The notes under the pieces were generated by a model, which saw only the letters and a program-made list of their open reading frames with translations, was not told where the DNA came from and made no database searches. Below, one piece after another: positions 29,753 to 38,421 of a stretch of DNA of 64,000 nucleotides. Position numbers and translations under genes: made by a program. The stretch is from M3007 sp033764075 (GTDB lineage Bacteria > Bacteroidota > Bacteroidia > Chitinophagales > Saprospiraceae), in NCBI GenBank assembly GCA_033764075.1, contig JANRJH010000037.1, positions 54,093 to 118,092 on the forward strand, written 5' to 3'. The stretch's first letter is position 1, and each line of letters starts with the position of its first letter.

Positions 29753-30883
29753 ATGAAGACAAAAAATTTGAATATTCCACAAGGCGTATTGGTTTGGAAC
29801 AAGCGAATATATTTTACATTTAATATAGAGAACTGCTCTCTGGGCACTTCTGTATTAAGTGAAATAGATTTGAAACAATCGTATCAAAAATACGATGCCA
29901 CTAAATACAATAACCAAAAAAATAAATACTGCACTAAACAAAAGCACTTTTGTTTATTTAAATTACTTTTTATCACGCTTTTTTTCACATTTTATTTTGC
30001 AATAAACACAGTTTTTAGCCAACCCCTGTCAAATCTTGATATATGTGTAATTTCGAACAAAGGGCAACTTGTCAATTTTAAAAGTTCACTTTTTAGCATA
30101 GAAAACAAAGTTAATGGCTCCTTCAATTACACCTACATCCCATTCCGGGACTATTCATTTTCCCAAAAAGTGAATAATTTGCCACTGGCCTGGGACATCA
30201 TTGACACATTTTTAATTTGTATTTATTTATATCCCGATAACTCAGGAAATAAAGCATATTCTCAACTCAGACGCTATGATATTAGCATCTTGTCGGATAC
30301 ACAGCAATTTAAAATTAAATATTTGCTGTCATCAAATACATTAGTTACCCAACCTTTACCTGTAGATATTTACTTACAAGATATGGATATAAAAAAGGGT
30401 GAAACCTTGGGCCCAATATACTTCGACGTATTAGTCAACCAGGACTCGCTCCTCAACTTGATCTATGTACACGACTATCCCAAGCTGGAAGTCTGGAAAT
30501 ACCTTCGCACCCAACCCAATCCGGACAGGCCCCTCACCCCCCGGGACTCCATAGCCTGGAAACAAGAACTGGAAGCAAACCCCTCCGGATGGAAAAGGAT
30601 ATCCAATTACCATGTCACCCTGACTGGCCCGTTCAAGTCATTTTACCACAAAGGCGTCTGCCACATCATCACCCACGACATGAAGGTGTACCGATTAGGC
30701 GCTAAAGCGCTGGAACCGGTGGACATCCGGGTAAAAGACCCATCAAAAAATTGCCTGCTCATTGACAAACGCAACCAGCAGGTGTATCTGACCAGGCCTC
30801 CGGCGGCGTTCGGGGAGGGGGAACTGAAAAAATCCATGGAGGGGATGATGCGGGACAGGGAGCTTCTTTTTAAGGATAAATAG
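29753..30883 (+). CDS. Chimeric ORF: AT-rich exported N-terminus fused to a GC-rich C-terminal part
   Basis: 376 residues. The first ~225 codons (to about 30420) are strikingly AT-rich (Asn, Lys, Tyr, Phe, Ile), while the last ~150 return to the local GC-rich style, a sharp break within one frame. A hydrophobic segment (FKLLFITLFFTFYFAINTVF then SQPLSN) resembles a signal peptide but starts about 68 residues into the ORF, so the first residues may be non-genuine or the start may be a non-ATG codon. The C-terminal part (KVYRLGAKALEPVDIRV) is unrecognised. It follows the transglutaminase-like gene by 13 bp. Function unknown. Confidence 0.5.
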   Translation: MKTKNLNIPQGVLVWNKRIYFTFNIENCSLGTSVLSEIDLKQSYQKYDATKYNNQKNKYCTKQKHFCLFKLLFITLFFTFYFAINTVFSQPLSNLDICVISNKGQLVNFKSSLFSIENKVNGSFNYTYIPFRDYSFSQKVNNLPLAWDIIDTFLICIYLYPDNSGNKAYSQLRRYDISILSDTQQFKIKYLLSSNTLVTQPLPVDIYLQDMDIKKGETLGPIYFDVLVNQDSLLNLIYVHDYPKLEVWKYLRTQPNPDRPLTPRDSIAWKQELEANPSGWKRISNYHVTLTGPFKSFYHKGVCHIITHDMKVYRLGAKALEPVDIRVKDPSKNCLLIDKRNQQVYLTRPPAAFGEGELKKSMEGMMRDRELLFKDK

Positions 30884-30980
30884 TTTGGAAACTAATCATT
30901 GGTGAAAAAACAATTTCATATATGACCACGAAACCAAATGTTTATCACAGCAAAACAAATAGCGCCTGTAACCAAACGCC

Positions 30981-32222
30981 TCACCCCACCAACTCCGCCC
31001 ACTGCCGGAACCGCACCCGCGTTTTCCCAACCCACACCTCGTCCGACAACGTGCGGTTCACCACCCAAGCCTCCGCCGGGGCATACGCCTCAATGAAACT
31101 GTGCAGCGAGCGCTCCACCCTCGGCGCCGGCAGCCGGGCGGATTTCACCTCTACGGGCAGCAGGTCGGCGCCCCGGTTTACCACAAAATCTACTTCCGCC
31201 TGGTGCTGCGTTCTCCAATAATGAATCGATGACACGGCATCTGAAAATTGATGCCGCAGCAGCAGCCACACAAACTGCTGGAAAAGAAACCCGAAATCGG
31301 GCGATTGCTCATCCAGCGCCCGCAGATTCAGCAGATGGTTGCGCAGGCCGGTGTCCCAAAAATAGACCTGTGGGGTTTTGACCAGCTCTTTCTCCTTATT
31401 GGTGAAATACGGGGTGGCCGGCGCTGCAATAAACGTCTTTTCGATGTACCAAAAGTACTGTTTTACGGTGGCAACCGACAGGTTGGTCTGGTTCGCCAGG
31501 TCCTGCCAGTTGATCAGGCGTCCGACACGGTTGGCCAACAACTGCAAGAGGGTGATGAACGACCGGGATTTCTCCACGCGCAACAGCAACTGTATGTCGC
31601 GTTCAATGTACCCCTGGAAAATTTCATCCAGTATGGCGACCTTCTCCGAAGCATTCGGCGCAGTAACCACGCGGGGGTACCCGCCGTACAACAAATACTC
31701 AAACAGCAGTCGGTCGCTCTCCACGGGGTCAGTGGCCAATACAGCAGCGCCCTGCGATACGCTTTTACCCGTTCTGTACGCCACGAACTCGGCAGGTGAC
31801 ACGGGATACAGATAAAAATTGCGCTTGCGCCCGACCAGCGACTCGCCGATCTTCTCCTTCAACTCAATGCTCCCCGATCCGGTAGCAATCCATTTATGCG
31901 GCAAGGCACGATCGTATATACCTTTCAAAAACAAGCCCGCGTTCTCTATCCGTTGCACCTCGTCGATGAAAACATAGGCGCGCCGGCCTTCCGACAAAGC
32001 TTCAACCCGCTCGACCAGGCGCGTTTGCGAACTAAAAAACTGCGCATCGCGGTCTATATCCAGGTTAAAAAAGAGGCAAATTTCCCCCTTGGCGCGCAGT
32101 TCCGCTGCCAATGCCTTGAGCAGCGTGGTTTTTCCGGCCTGCCGCGGTCCGACAACGAGGGTAATTTCCTTTTGAGCCAAATGCATCCGGACGGCTTCGT
32201 ATAATGTCCTGTCTATTTCCAT
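30981..32222 (-). CDS. AAA ATPase with C-terminal DUF4143
   Basis: 413 residues from the ATG at 32222 (MEIDRTLYEAVRMH). A -7 box at 32248-32241 and its likely start site rule out the longer frame back to 32303, which would read through operator repeats. Walker A is VVGPRQAGKTTLLKALA and Walker B is AYVFIDEVQRI. A sensor-like GSGSIELK follows. The C-terminal part is DUF4143 with a restriction-endonuclease-like ending (YWRTQHQAEVDFVVNRG and VEVKSARLP). This family is widespread in Bacteroidota. The cellular role is not established. It is separated by 97 bp from the preceding AT-rich gene. Confidence 0.9.
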   Translation of the reverse strand: MEIDRTLYEAVRMHLAQKEITLVVGPRQAGKTTLLKALAAELRAKGEICLFFNLDIDRDAQFFSSQTRLVERVEALSEGRRAYVFIDEVQRIENAGLFLKGIYDRALPHKWIATGSGSIELKEKIGESLVGRKRNFYLYPVSPAEFVAYRTGKSVSQGAAVLATDPVESDRLLFEYLLYGGYPRVVTAPNASEKVAILDEIFQGYIERDIQLLLRVEKSRSFITLLQLLANRVGRLINWQDLANQTNLSVATVKQYFWYIEKTFIAAPATPYFTNKEKELVKTPQVYFWDTGLRNHLLNLRALDEQSPDFGFLFQQFVWLLLRHQFSDAVSSIHYWRTQHQAEVDFVVNRGADLLPVEVKSARLPAPRVERSLHSFIEAYAPAEAWVVNRTLSDEVWVGKTRVRFRQWAELVG

Positions 32223-32240
32223 AATCGTATTCGTGGAATA

Positions 32241-32303
32241 CAAAGGTACACTTTCATTTTCACCCGGTGAAACCAAAAGTGCACTTTCCTTTTCACCCGA
32301 CAA
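32241..32303 (-). promoter_or_regulatory. Promoter with a repeated operator for the DUF4143 ATPase gene
   Basis: The -7 box TACCTTTG reads on the minus strand at 32248-32241. Upstream are two ~29-bp units with a 33-bp period, each with GTRCACTTTCNTTTTCACCCG on the plus strand. The first unit ends in a palindrome TTCACC-C-GGTGAA (32259-32271). A 33-bp (three-turn) period suggests cooperative binding of a repressor, possibly autoregulation. Confidence 0.5.
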
Positions 32304-32343
32304 AACGCAAAGTCCCCGCTCTCCCTACACCCCGCGAATCCGC

Positions 32344-33114
32344 CTAATCCGCCACCGCAAACTCCGCCCGCAGCCCGCCGTCTGCCGTCTCCCGGATTTT
32401 CAAAAAGGAGTACCCCTCCTCTACCGGGGTTACCAAAACGGCTTTTTCCGCCTCATCCCACTTGGTATTCACCGCTTCGGGGTAATAAAACGAGCGCAAC
32501 AACACCAACAATTCCGCCATGCGGTGCGCCCCCTTGGGTGTCTCAAACACATACGTGGCCCCGCCTTCGTAGAATTTGGATGTGTACACAGACCCGTTTT
32601 CGAACGCCTGGCTGTACGAGTGCTCGAACATCAGCCCGGGTTCCTGCTCAATCAGCTTCTGCCGGCCGCCCCGGCGTTTGGAAACCAGTCCGTAAAAGGC
32701 GTCCCCGTAATCCATCCCGTCTTCCGGGTCTTCCTTGAGGGTGGGATAGACCGACAGGTACCCGTCGAAGACGTACCCCTCCTTGCCGTCGGACGTGCGC
32801 ACCTTCGGCCAGTAACCCGACACCGCGTACGGGCCGATCGCTTCGGCCACGTACGGCGCCCCGCCCTCCGGCAAAGCCACCACCGTAACACTTTGCGCGT
32901 AAGGAATGGAGCCGACCTTCTCCGCATCCGGCCCGGCCGACCGGCGCAGGGTCAGGCCGGCGCGTGCGTGCGCGTGCAGCACGTCGCCTGCGCGGTAAGG
33001 GTGCGCCGTTTTAACGTCGTCGGCAGGTACCGAAGCCGGCGCCGGAACGGGCTTTTGCTCGGTCTGACAGGCGAAAAAGCACAGCAAACCGGCCCAAAAG
33101 AGCATTGTTCTCAT
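32344..33114 (-). CDS. SH3b-domain lipoprotein
   Basis: 256 residues with a lipoprotein signal (WAGLLCFFACQTEQ; the Cys at residue 16 is the likely lipidated one). An SH3b-like domain lies near 40-120, with HARAGLTLRRSAGPDAEKVG and a WPKVRTSDGKEGYVFDGYL motif. The C-terminal half is unrecognised. SH3b domains commonly bind peptidoglycan, so it may be a cell-wall-associated lipoprotein. It converges on the ATPase region but reads away from the next lipoprotein gene. Confidence 0.75.
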   Translation of the reverse strand: MRTMLFWAGLLCFFACQTEQKPVPAPASVPADDVKTAHPYRAGDVLHAHARAGLTLRRSAGPDAEKVGSIPYAQSVTVVALPEGGAPYVAEAIGPYAVSGYWPKVRTSDGKEGYVFDGYLSVYPTLKEDPEDGMDYGDAFYGLVSKRRGGRQKLIEQEPGLMFEHSYSQAFENGSVYTSKFYEGGATYVFETPKGAHRMAELLVLLRSFYYPEAVNTKWDEAEKAVLVTPVEEGYSFLKIRETADGGLRAEFAVAD

Positions 33115-33203
33115 GTTTTTGCGCCAAAGATCGAATTTTCCAATCGAAAAATGGGAGCGGACGCAATAGTTGCCAAAAAGTTAACGTTAGTTAAGAAAAA
33201 GTT

Positions 33204-33776
33204 ATGAAAATGTTAAAAAGTCTTAAGATTTTCTCGCTCCTTCTCCTCCTCGCGGCCATATTGGCCTGCGGCACCGACGTTCCGCTGTCTTACAACACCA
33301 GGCTGTCCGACGATCGCCTTTTGGGTTACTGGCAAGCCGACCCGGAGTCCGGCATTTCCATCCAACGGTCTTCAGACGGCAAGTTGGCCACCATGATTTT
33401 TTACGAATACAACGAAGAACAGGCCCGCTTTGTCCCCATGACCGAAAAGCCGCTGACCATTTACTTTACCGCGCTCAAAGACGGAAAGGAGGAAATGCAA
33501 TTCCTCAGCGTGAACACCGGCGACGACAAGCCGGACTACACCACCAACCGCATCGATTTTTCTGCCGACGGTAAACTGTCGCTGACCGGTATCTCCTACA
33601 ACTTCATGAAAACCGAACACGGCAAGGTGGAAGACGATGTCGTGCTGTTCGGCAAGCCCAAACATTTCCAGAAATTCGTGCAACAACACCTGAAAAACAG
33701 CGCGCTGTACGAGGAAGCCGTGGTGTTTGAGCGCCGGAACGACCTGCACGATTTTCAGCTCCCGTCGAAGTCCTGA
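33204..33776 (+). CDS. Putative lipoprotein of unknown function
   Basis: 190 residues with a lipoprotein signal (SLLLLLAAILACGTD). The mature part has a compact beta-rich feel (RLLGYWQADPESGISIQRSS), similar to lipocalin-like or DUF-type domains where GYW near the N-terminus is common, but I can name no family. The gene runs divergently from the SH3b lipoprotein with 89 bp between. Confidence 0.7.
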   Translation: MKMLKSLKIFSLLLLLAAILACGTDVPLSYNTRLSDDRLLGYWQADPESGISIQRSSDGKLATMIFYEYNEEQARFVPMTEKPLTIYFTALKDGKEEMQFLSVNTGDDKPDYTTNRIDFSADGKLSLTGISYNFMKTEHGKVEDDVVLFGKPKHFQKFVQQHLKNSALYEEAVVFERRNDLHDFQLPSKS

Positions 33777-33820
33777 CCTGTTGCCGTTTTTTTAAAATAA
33801 ACCGCAGAGGACACAGCGGT

Positions 33821-34642
33821 TCAGCCGCAGGCCGTGTCCTCACCCGCCACCAACCGCTCCGCCAGCTCGTTCAATTCCGCCGGCGCCCGGCCGCTGTCCC
33901 GAAGCGGACGGCCCTGTGCGCCGGCGGATTTGGAGAGTTTCTGCCCGTCGGCGCCGGCCAGCAACGGATGGTGGTACACCAGCACAGACAGGAAATCGCG
34001 CCAGCCGAGGCATTCGGCCAGGTACCGCTGGGCGGCTGTGGACCCTTCCAGGTCGGCCCCGCGCACCAGGTGGGTTATCCCGAACAGGCGGTCGTCGACC
34101 AGGCTGGCCACCTGGTAGGCCGGAACGCCGTCGCGGCGGCGCACCACAAAATCGGGCAGCGGAAACCCCGCGGGCGTACGGATGCGCCAGGCCACGTCGG
34201 GATCGTCCAGCCCAAGCCCCTGGTCCCTGAAGTCCGGCGGGTACTGCTCCCCATGGGCGGCCAGGTCTTTGCGCGATTTGCGGCAGGCGAACAAGAGACC
34301 GGTTTGCCGGAGCAGGTCCAGCGCGGCATGGTAATGCGACAAACGGACATGCTGGGACCAGCGGGTCTCAAAATCCGCCGCATCCTCTGGCCCTTCGTCC
34401 CAGGAAATGCCCAGCCAGCGAAGGGTGTCGAACACATCCTGCACGTATTCGGGGCGTTTGCGTGCGTCGTCCAGGTCGTCAATGCGCAGCAGCACGCGGG
34501 CGGGCGGGTGCACCGCGTGGGCCGCCCGATGGACGAGCAGAAAGTTGAGGGCGTTGCCGGCGTGCAGGTAACCCGACGGTGTCGGGGCGAGTCGCAGCCG
34601 GCTGTCGGATCGAATGGTTTGCAGAAAACCCTGCCAGGTCAT
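33821..34642 (-). CDS. Glutamyl-tRNA synthetase-like protein (GluQ-RS type)
   Basis: 273 residues, the length of a catalytic-core-only class I enzyme. The HIGH-like motif is LAPTPSGYLHAGNALNFLL and the KMSKS-like motif is DGQKLSKSAG. The anticodon-binding domain of full GluRS is absent. Such proteins (GluQ-RS) charge glutamate onto the queuosine base of tRNA-Asp, but several lineages have relatives of untested function. The zinc-binding Cys cluster seen in some GluQ-RS is not evident. It is translationally coupled to the TPR gene (ATGA). Confidence 0.75.
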   Translation of the reverse strand: MTWQGFLQTIRSDSRLRLAPTPSGYLHAGNALNFLLVHRAAHAVHPPARVLLRIDDLDDARKRPEYVQDVFDTLRWLGISWDEGPEDAADFETRWSQHVRLSHYHAALDLLRQTGLLFACRKSRKDLAAHGEQYPPDFRDQGLGLDDPDVAWRIRTPAGFPLPDFVVRRRDGVPAYQVASLVDDRLFGITHLVRGADLEGSTAAQRYLAECLGWRDFLSVLVYHHPLLAGADGQKLSKSAGAQGRPLRDSGRAPAELNELAERLVAGEDTACG

Positions 34643-35505
34643 TGATTCCTTTTCTCGAACTCCCGGATGAGTTCTTCGGGCGACTTGCCGAGGTACTTGA
34701 GTGCGCTGGTGGCGTCGTCGGCGTAGTCCGGATCGTTCGGGTAACGCTCCAGAAAGGTTTCGTAAGCGCTTTTGGCGCGCTCGAGGTCCTGCATGTCGTC
34801 TTCATAAATATGCCCCATCATGAACAGGGCCGTGGGCGCTTTGGGGTGGGCCGGGTGTTTTTCGGCCACCTCGTAGTAGAGTTGCAGGGCCTTGTCGGGT
34901 TTGTCGATGGTTTTGGCCAGTCCGGCAGCGATCAGGGTCAGGTGTATGGCCTTGCTGGTGTCGGTGTCGGCGACCAATTGGGCATATCCTTCGGACACCT
35001 CAATGAACTGGGTGGCCTTGCGCGCATCGTTGACGACCGGCGAACCCATTTCGTTTTCCAGCAGGGTGAGTGCGGAGTCGATCCAGGGGCGATTTTGGTT
35101 CAGGAGCGCGCGCAGGGTCTGCACATCGGCTTCGGTCATGCGGGAGGTTGCGTTGGACCGGTAGTTGTGCGCGTTCCACAGGCGGGCGAGCAGCGCAACG
35201 GGGCGAGCGAGCGATTGGCCCGCCGCGTGTTTGGCCAGGGCCTCGTCGAGCCAGCGCAAGGCCTCATCGCCCATCTGCCGTTGATCGAAATGGAGGGCGG
35301 CGCCCTTGGTCAGGGTATTGAGGTTGGCTGCATGGTCGTCGGGATGCGCGTCCACGGCCTGCCGGTAGAAGGCCAGCAGGGAGTCCACGGCGCCAACGCG
35401 GTAATCGGGCGCCAGGTGCGCCTCGAGCCGGGCGATCTCCGCCTCGGGCTTGGGTTTACAGGCGAACAAAAGAAGGACGAAAAGAGCCGCCGCGAGATTT
35501 CTCAT
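34639..35505 (-). CDS. TPR-repeat lipoprotein
   Basis: 288 residues from the ATG at 35505, with a lipoprotein signal (AALFVLLLFACKPKP). Helical tetratricopeptide-like repeats follow, the clearest at the C-terminus (KAPTALFMMGHIYEDDMQDL then AKSAYETFLERYPNDPDYAD). TPR lipoproteins act as scaffolds, for instance in outer-membrane assembly (BamD-like), but this one is not clearly BamD. It is the third gene of a packed minus-strand unit with glmU-like and purM upstream. Confidence 0.75.
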   Translation of the reverse strand: MRNLAAALFVLLLFACKPKPEAEIARLEAHLAPDYRVGAVDSLLAFYRQAVDAHPDDHAANLNTLTKGAALHFDQRQMGDEALRWLDEALAKHAAGQSLARPVALLARLWNAHNYRSNATSRMTEADVQTLRALLNQNRPWIDSALTLLENEMGSPVVNDARKATQFIEVSEGYAQLVADTDTSKAIHLTLIAAGLAKTIDKPDKALQLYYEVAEKHPAHPKAPTALFMMGHIYEDDMQDLERAKSAYETFLERYPNDPDYADDATSALKYLGKSPEELIREFEKRNQ

Positions 35506-35560
35506 AGTTTGGTCAAATGTTGAAGGGTTAACAACCATCCGAAAATCTGGTTTAACGAGG

Positions 35561-36739
35561 CTATCCGTATTGAAAAACCCCGTGTGCGCCGTCCACCACG
35601 ACTTCAGATGCGGGAGCCTGCTCTACGTGGCCGACCACCCGGGCGTCTATGCCGAAGGCGTGGGACAAGCGAATTACTTCCCCGGCCAGCTCGGCAGGCA
35701 GGTACACTTCCATACGATGGCCCATGTTGAACACCTGGTACATCTCGCGCCAGGGCGTTTGGCTGCTTTCCTGAATGTGGCTGAAAAGGGGCGGCGTGGG
35801 GAAGAGGTTGTTTTTCACCACCCGCAGGTTTTGGATGAATTTGAGCACTTTGGTTTGCCCGCCACCGCTGCAGTGGATGAGTCCGTGGATGGCGGAGCGG
35901 TGCTCGCGCAGCAGCCCGGCGAGCACGGGCAGGTAGGTTCTGGTGGGCGACAGGAGCAGTTTGCCGACCGGTATGTCCTGGCCGTCCACCGTCCAGGTGT
36001 CGGTGAGCCGATGCCGGCCGGTGTACACCACATCGGCCGGCAGGGCGGGGTCGAAAGACTCCGGGTACTGGCCGGCGTAGCTGTTGGCCAGCACATCGTG
36101 GCGGGCGCCGGTGAGCCCGTTGCTGCCGATGCCCCCGTTGTAGGCCGTTTCGTAGGTCGCCTGGCCGAAGGAAGCCAGACCGACCACCACGTCGCCGGGC
36201 CGGACGGCCATGTCCACCACGTCGACCCGGCGCATGCGCGCAAACGCGGTGTACCCCACGTCGATGGTGCGCACGATGTCGCCCACGTCGGCGGTTTCGC
36301 CGCCGGCCAGGTGGATGCCGACGCCCAGCGTTTGCATGTGGGCGATGAAGTCGGAAGCGCCCTGGATGACTGCGGCCACCACCTCGCCGGGGATGCGGGT
36401 TTTGTTGCGGCCGATGGTGCTGGACAGCAGGATGTTGTCGGTGCAACCCACACAGCCCATGTCGTCGAGGTTCATCACAATGGCGTCTTGTGCGATGCCC
36501 GCCCACACGCTGAGGTCGCCCGTTTCGCGCCAGTACAGGTAGGCGAGGCTGGTTTTGGTGCCGGCGGTGTCGGCGTGCAGGAGGTTGCACCAGTCGGGAT
36601 CACCTGCGGCCAGGTCGGGCAGGATCTTACAAAAAGCGTTGGGGTACAGCCCTTTGTCGAGGTGTTTGATGGCGGCATGCACCTCGTCTTTGGAGGCGGA
36701 AACGCCTCGTTGGTCGTATTTGAGCGGTTGGTTTGGCAT
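35561..36739 (-). CDS. purM: Phosphoribosylformylglycinamidine cyclo-ligase
   Basis: 392 residues. The conserved features are present: KYDQRGVSASKDEVHAAIKH, the ATP-binding TAGTKTSLAYLYW, the MNLDDMGCVG region, GIHLAGGETADVGDIVRTID and the C-terminal VFNMGHRMEVYL. PurM makes aminoimidazole ribonucleotide from FGAM in purine biosynthesis. The protein is longer than the ~345-residue enterobacterial form, as in other Bacteroidota. It starts 3 bp after the GlmU-like stop. Confidence 0.93.
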   Translation of the reverse strand: MPNQPLKYDQRGVSASKDEVHAAIKHLDKGLYPNAFCKILPDLAAGDPDWCNLLHADTAGTKTSLAYLYWRETGDLSVWAGIAQDAIVMNLDDMGCVGCTDNILLSSTIGRNKTRIPGEVVAAVIQGASDFIAHMQTLGVGIHLAGGETADVGDIVRTIDVGYTAFARMRRVDVVDMAVRPGDVVVGLASFGQATYETAYNGGIGSNGLTGARHDVLANSYAGQYPESFDPALPADVVYTGRHRLTDTWTVDGQDIPVGKLLLSPTRTYLPVLAGLLREHRSAIHGLIHCSGGGQTKVLKFIQNLRVVKNNLFPTPPLFSHIQESSQTPWREMYQVFNMGHRMEVYLPAELAGEVIRLSHAFGIDARVVGHVEQAPASEVVVDGAHGVFQYG

Positions 36740-36742
36740 GCG

Positions 36743-37951
36743 TTATTTTTCCCAGCTGCGGTATCTGGCGGTCCGGTCGTAAATGTGGAACAGGATGGCC
36801 TTGTCGAGTTCGGTGAACGGAATGCTGCGGCGCTCCATAACCCGCTGGGCGGTCTCGCAGGCGTCGTTGAAGTTGTAGGTTTTATACCCGCTTTCGGGCC
36901 CGCCCCAGGAGAAGTCGGGAATAAAGTTGCGCGGATAACCGGCGCCGTACACGTTGCAAAAGACGCCGACCACCGTGCCGGTGTTGAACATGGTGTTGAT
37001 GCCGCATTTGGCATGGTCGCCCATCACCAGACCCATGAACTGTTTTCCGGTGGGTTCAAATCGTTCGGCGGTGTAGTTCCAGAGCTTGACCTCCGAATAG
37101 TTGTTTTTCAGGTTGGAGTTGTTGGAATCGGCGCCGAGGTTGCACCATTCGCCGAGTATGGAGTCGCCGAGGAACCCGTCGTGCCCCTTGTTGGAGTACC
37201 CGAACATCAGGGAGCGGGTGACTTCCCCGCCGGCGCGGGAGTGGGGCCCGATGGTGGTGGGGCCGTACACCTTGGCGCCCATCTTGATCACCGCGCCCTC
37301 GCATACGGCCAGGGGGCCGCGCAACAGGCAGCCCTCCATCACCTCGGCGTCTTTACCGATGTAGATCGGGCCGGTCGTGGCGTTGAGGGTAGCGCATTCC
37401 ACCCGGGCGCCGGGCTCCAGGAAAATATTGTCGGCGCCGAGAACCCGGTTGGTGTCCGACAAAGGCTGCGAGGAGCGATCGTGGGTCAGCAGGGTAAAGT
37501 CTTCGTCCAAAGCCCGTCCGTTGAGGTAAACCAGATCCCACAGGTTTTGAATGCGCACCAGCTCGATGTGGTCGGGCAACTCCCGGCCTTGCAGCTCGTG
37601 CACCTCGTCTTCGGAGATGAGCTGCTCGAACTTGCCCTCGTTGAGGCGGGCAGCCACCAGCTCACCCTCGTAGAGCAGCGCTTCATTGGTTTCCATGGCC
37701 AGGATGCGGTCGCACAGATTGGCGGTGGGCAACAAACCTGCGTTTATAATCAGGTTGTCGTCTTCAATGTGTATGGGATACTTTTCCTGCAGGTACTCCT
37801 GGGTGATGTACGAGACTTTGCCCTTGAGACGGCGTTCCCATTTTTCGCGGAACGTGAGAATGCCCAGCCGCATTTCACCCATTGGGCGGGTGGCGGTTAG
37901 CGGCAGCAGGTCGTGCCGCGCATCCGAATCGAACAAGATGATGTTGCGCAT
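36743..37951 (-). CDS. GlmU-family putative sugar nucleotidyltransferase/acyltransferase
   Basis: 402 residues. The N-terminal domain (MRNIILFDSDARHDLLPLTA, RPMGEMRLGILTFREKWERR) resembles a nucleotidyltransferase fold in which the usual GxGTRLxP loop is replaced by TRPMGEMRLG. The C-terminal half is a left-handed beta-helix (IYIGKDAEVMEGCLLRGPLA, GWGGPESG-like ending). It is annotated in Bacteroidota as GlmU-family, but is distinct from true GlmU, so its substrate is uncertain. It is probably the first gene of the purM unit. Confidence 0.8.
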   Translation of the reverse strand: MRNIILFDSDARHDLLPLTATRPMGEMRLGILTFREKWERRLKGKVSYITQEYLQEKYPIHIEDDNLIINAGLLPTANLCDRILAMETNEALLYEGELVAARLNEGKFEQLISEDEVHELQGRELPDHIELVRIQNLWDLVYLNGRALDEDFTLLTHDRSSQPLSDTNRVLGADNIFLEPGARVECATLNATTGPIYIGKDAEVMEGCLLRGPLAVCEGAVIKMGAKVYGPTTIGPHSRAGGEVTRSLMFGYSNKGHDGFLGDSILGEWCNLGADSNNSNLKNNYSEVKLWNYTAERFEPTGKQFMGLVMGDHAKCGINTMFNTGTVVGVFCNVYGAGYPRNFIPDFSWGGPESGYKTYNFNDACETAQRVMERRSIPFTELDKAILFHIYDRTARYRSWEK

Positions 37952-37996
37952 GGTTTGCGTTGGCCAGATGGGTTAAAACGTCGCAAAATTCAAAAA

Positions 37997-38034
37997 AAAA
38001 GTCCCGAACGGCAAACATACCACTCGGGACTTTT
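37997..38034 (-). terminator. Intrinsic terminator of rpmE (possibly bidirectional)
   Basis: AAAAGTCCCGA (37997-38007) pairs with TCGGGACTTTT (38024-38034) with a 16-nt loop. On the minus strand it ends in a run of T, 20 bp after the rpmE stop. Confidence 0.85.
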
Positions 38035-38054
38035 AAAATGAACGCAAAAGAGGC

Positions 38055-38309
38055 CTATTTGCTGAACTTCGCGAACTTTTTATTGAACTTGTCAATACGG
38101 CCGGCCGTATCCACAAACTTCAACTTGCCGGTGAAAAAGGGGTGGCTGTAGGAGGAAATCTCCATCTTGACCAGGGGATAGTCCTTGCCGTCTTCCCAGG
38201 TAATGGTGTCCTTGGTGTTGATGCAGGAGCGACCCAGGAACATTTCATCGGTGGCGATGTCCTTGAAAACTACAAAACGGTAGTTGGACGGGTGAATGTC
38301 TTTTTTCAT
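38055..38309 (-). CDS. rpmE2: Ribosomal protein bL31, type B
   Basis: 84 residues from the ATG at 38309 (MKKDIHPSNYRFVVFKD), with INTKDTITWEDGKDYPLVKM and SHPFFTGKLKFVDTAGRID. There are no CxxC zinc cysteines, so it is the C-minus (type B) form, common in Bacteroidota. It binds the large ribosomal subunit. It has its own promoter and terminator. Confidence 0.95.
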   Translation of the reverse strand: MKKDIHPSNYRFVVFKDIATDEMFLGRSCINTKDTITWEDGKDYPLVKMEISSYSHPFFTGKLKFVDTAGRIDKFNKKFAKFSK

Positions 38310-38352
38310 GGTATGTTGATGCAGAAAATGGTCGTAAATTGAATTCGGGTCG

Positions 38353-38383
38353 CAAAGGTAAAATCTTTTCTCCAAAACGGCAA
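38353..38383 (-). promoter_or_regulatory. Promoter TTG-N20-TACCTTTG for rpmE2
   Basis: On the minus strand, TTG at 38383-38381 and TACCTTTG at 38360-38353 fit the Bacteroidota consensus, about 45 bp upstream of the start codon. Confidence 0.65.
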
Positions 38384-38421
38384 AAGAATTTTAAGTAAAT
38401 TGACAAGTGTTGTTCAGATGT

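Noticed and set aside
35450..37900. 816-codon plus-strand ORF across purM and the GlmU-like gene
   Set aside because: Antisense of two recognisable enzymes; no signal or domain of its own.
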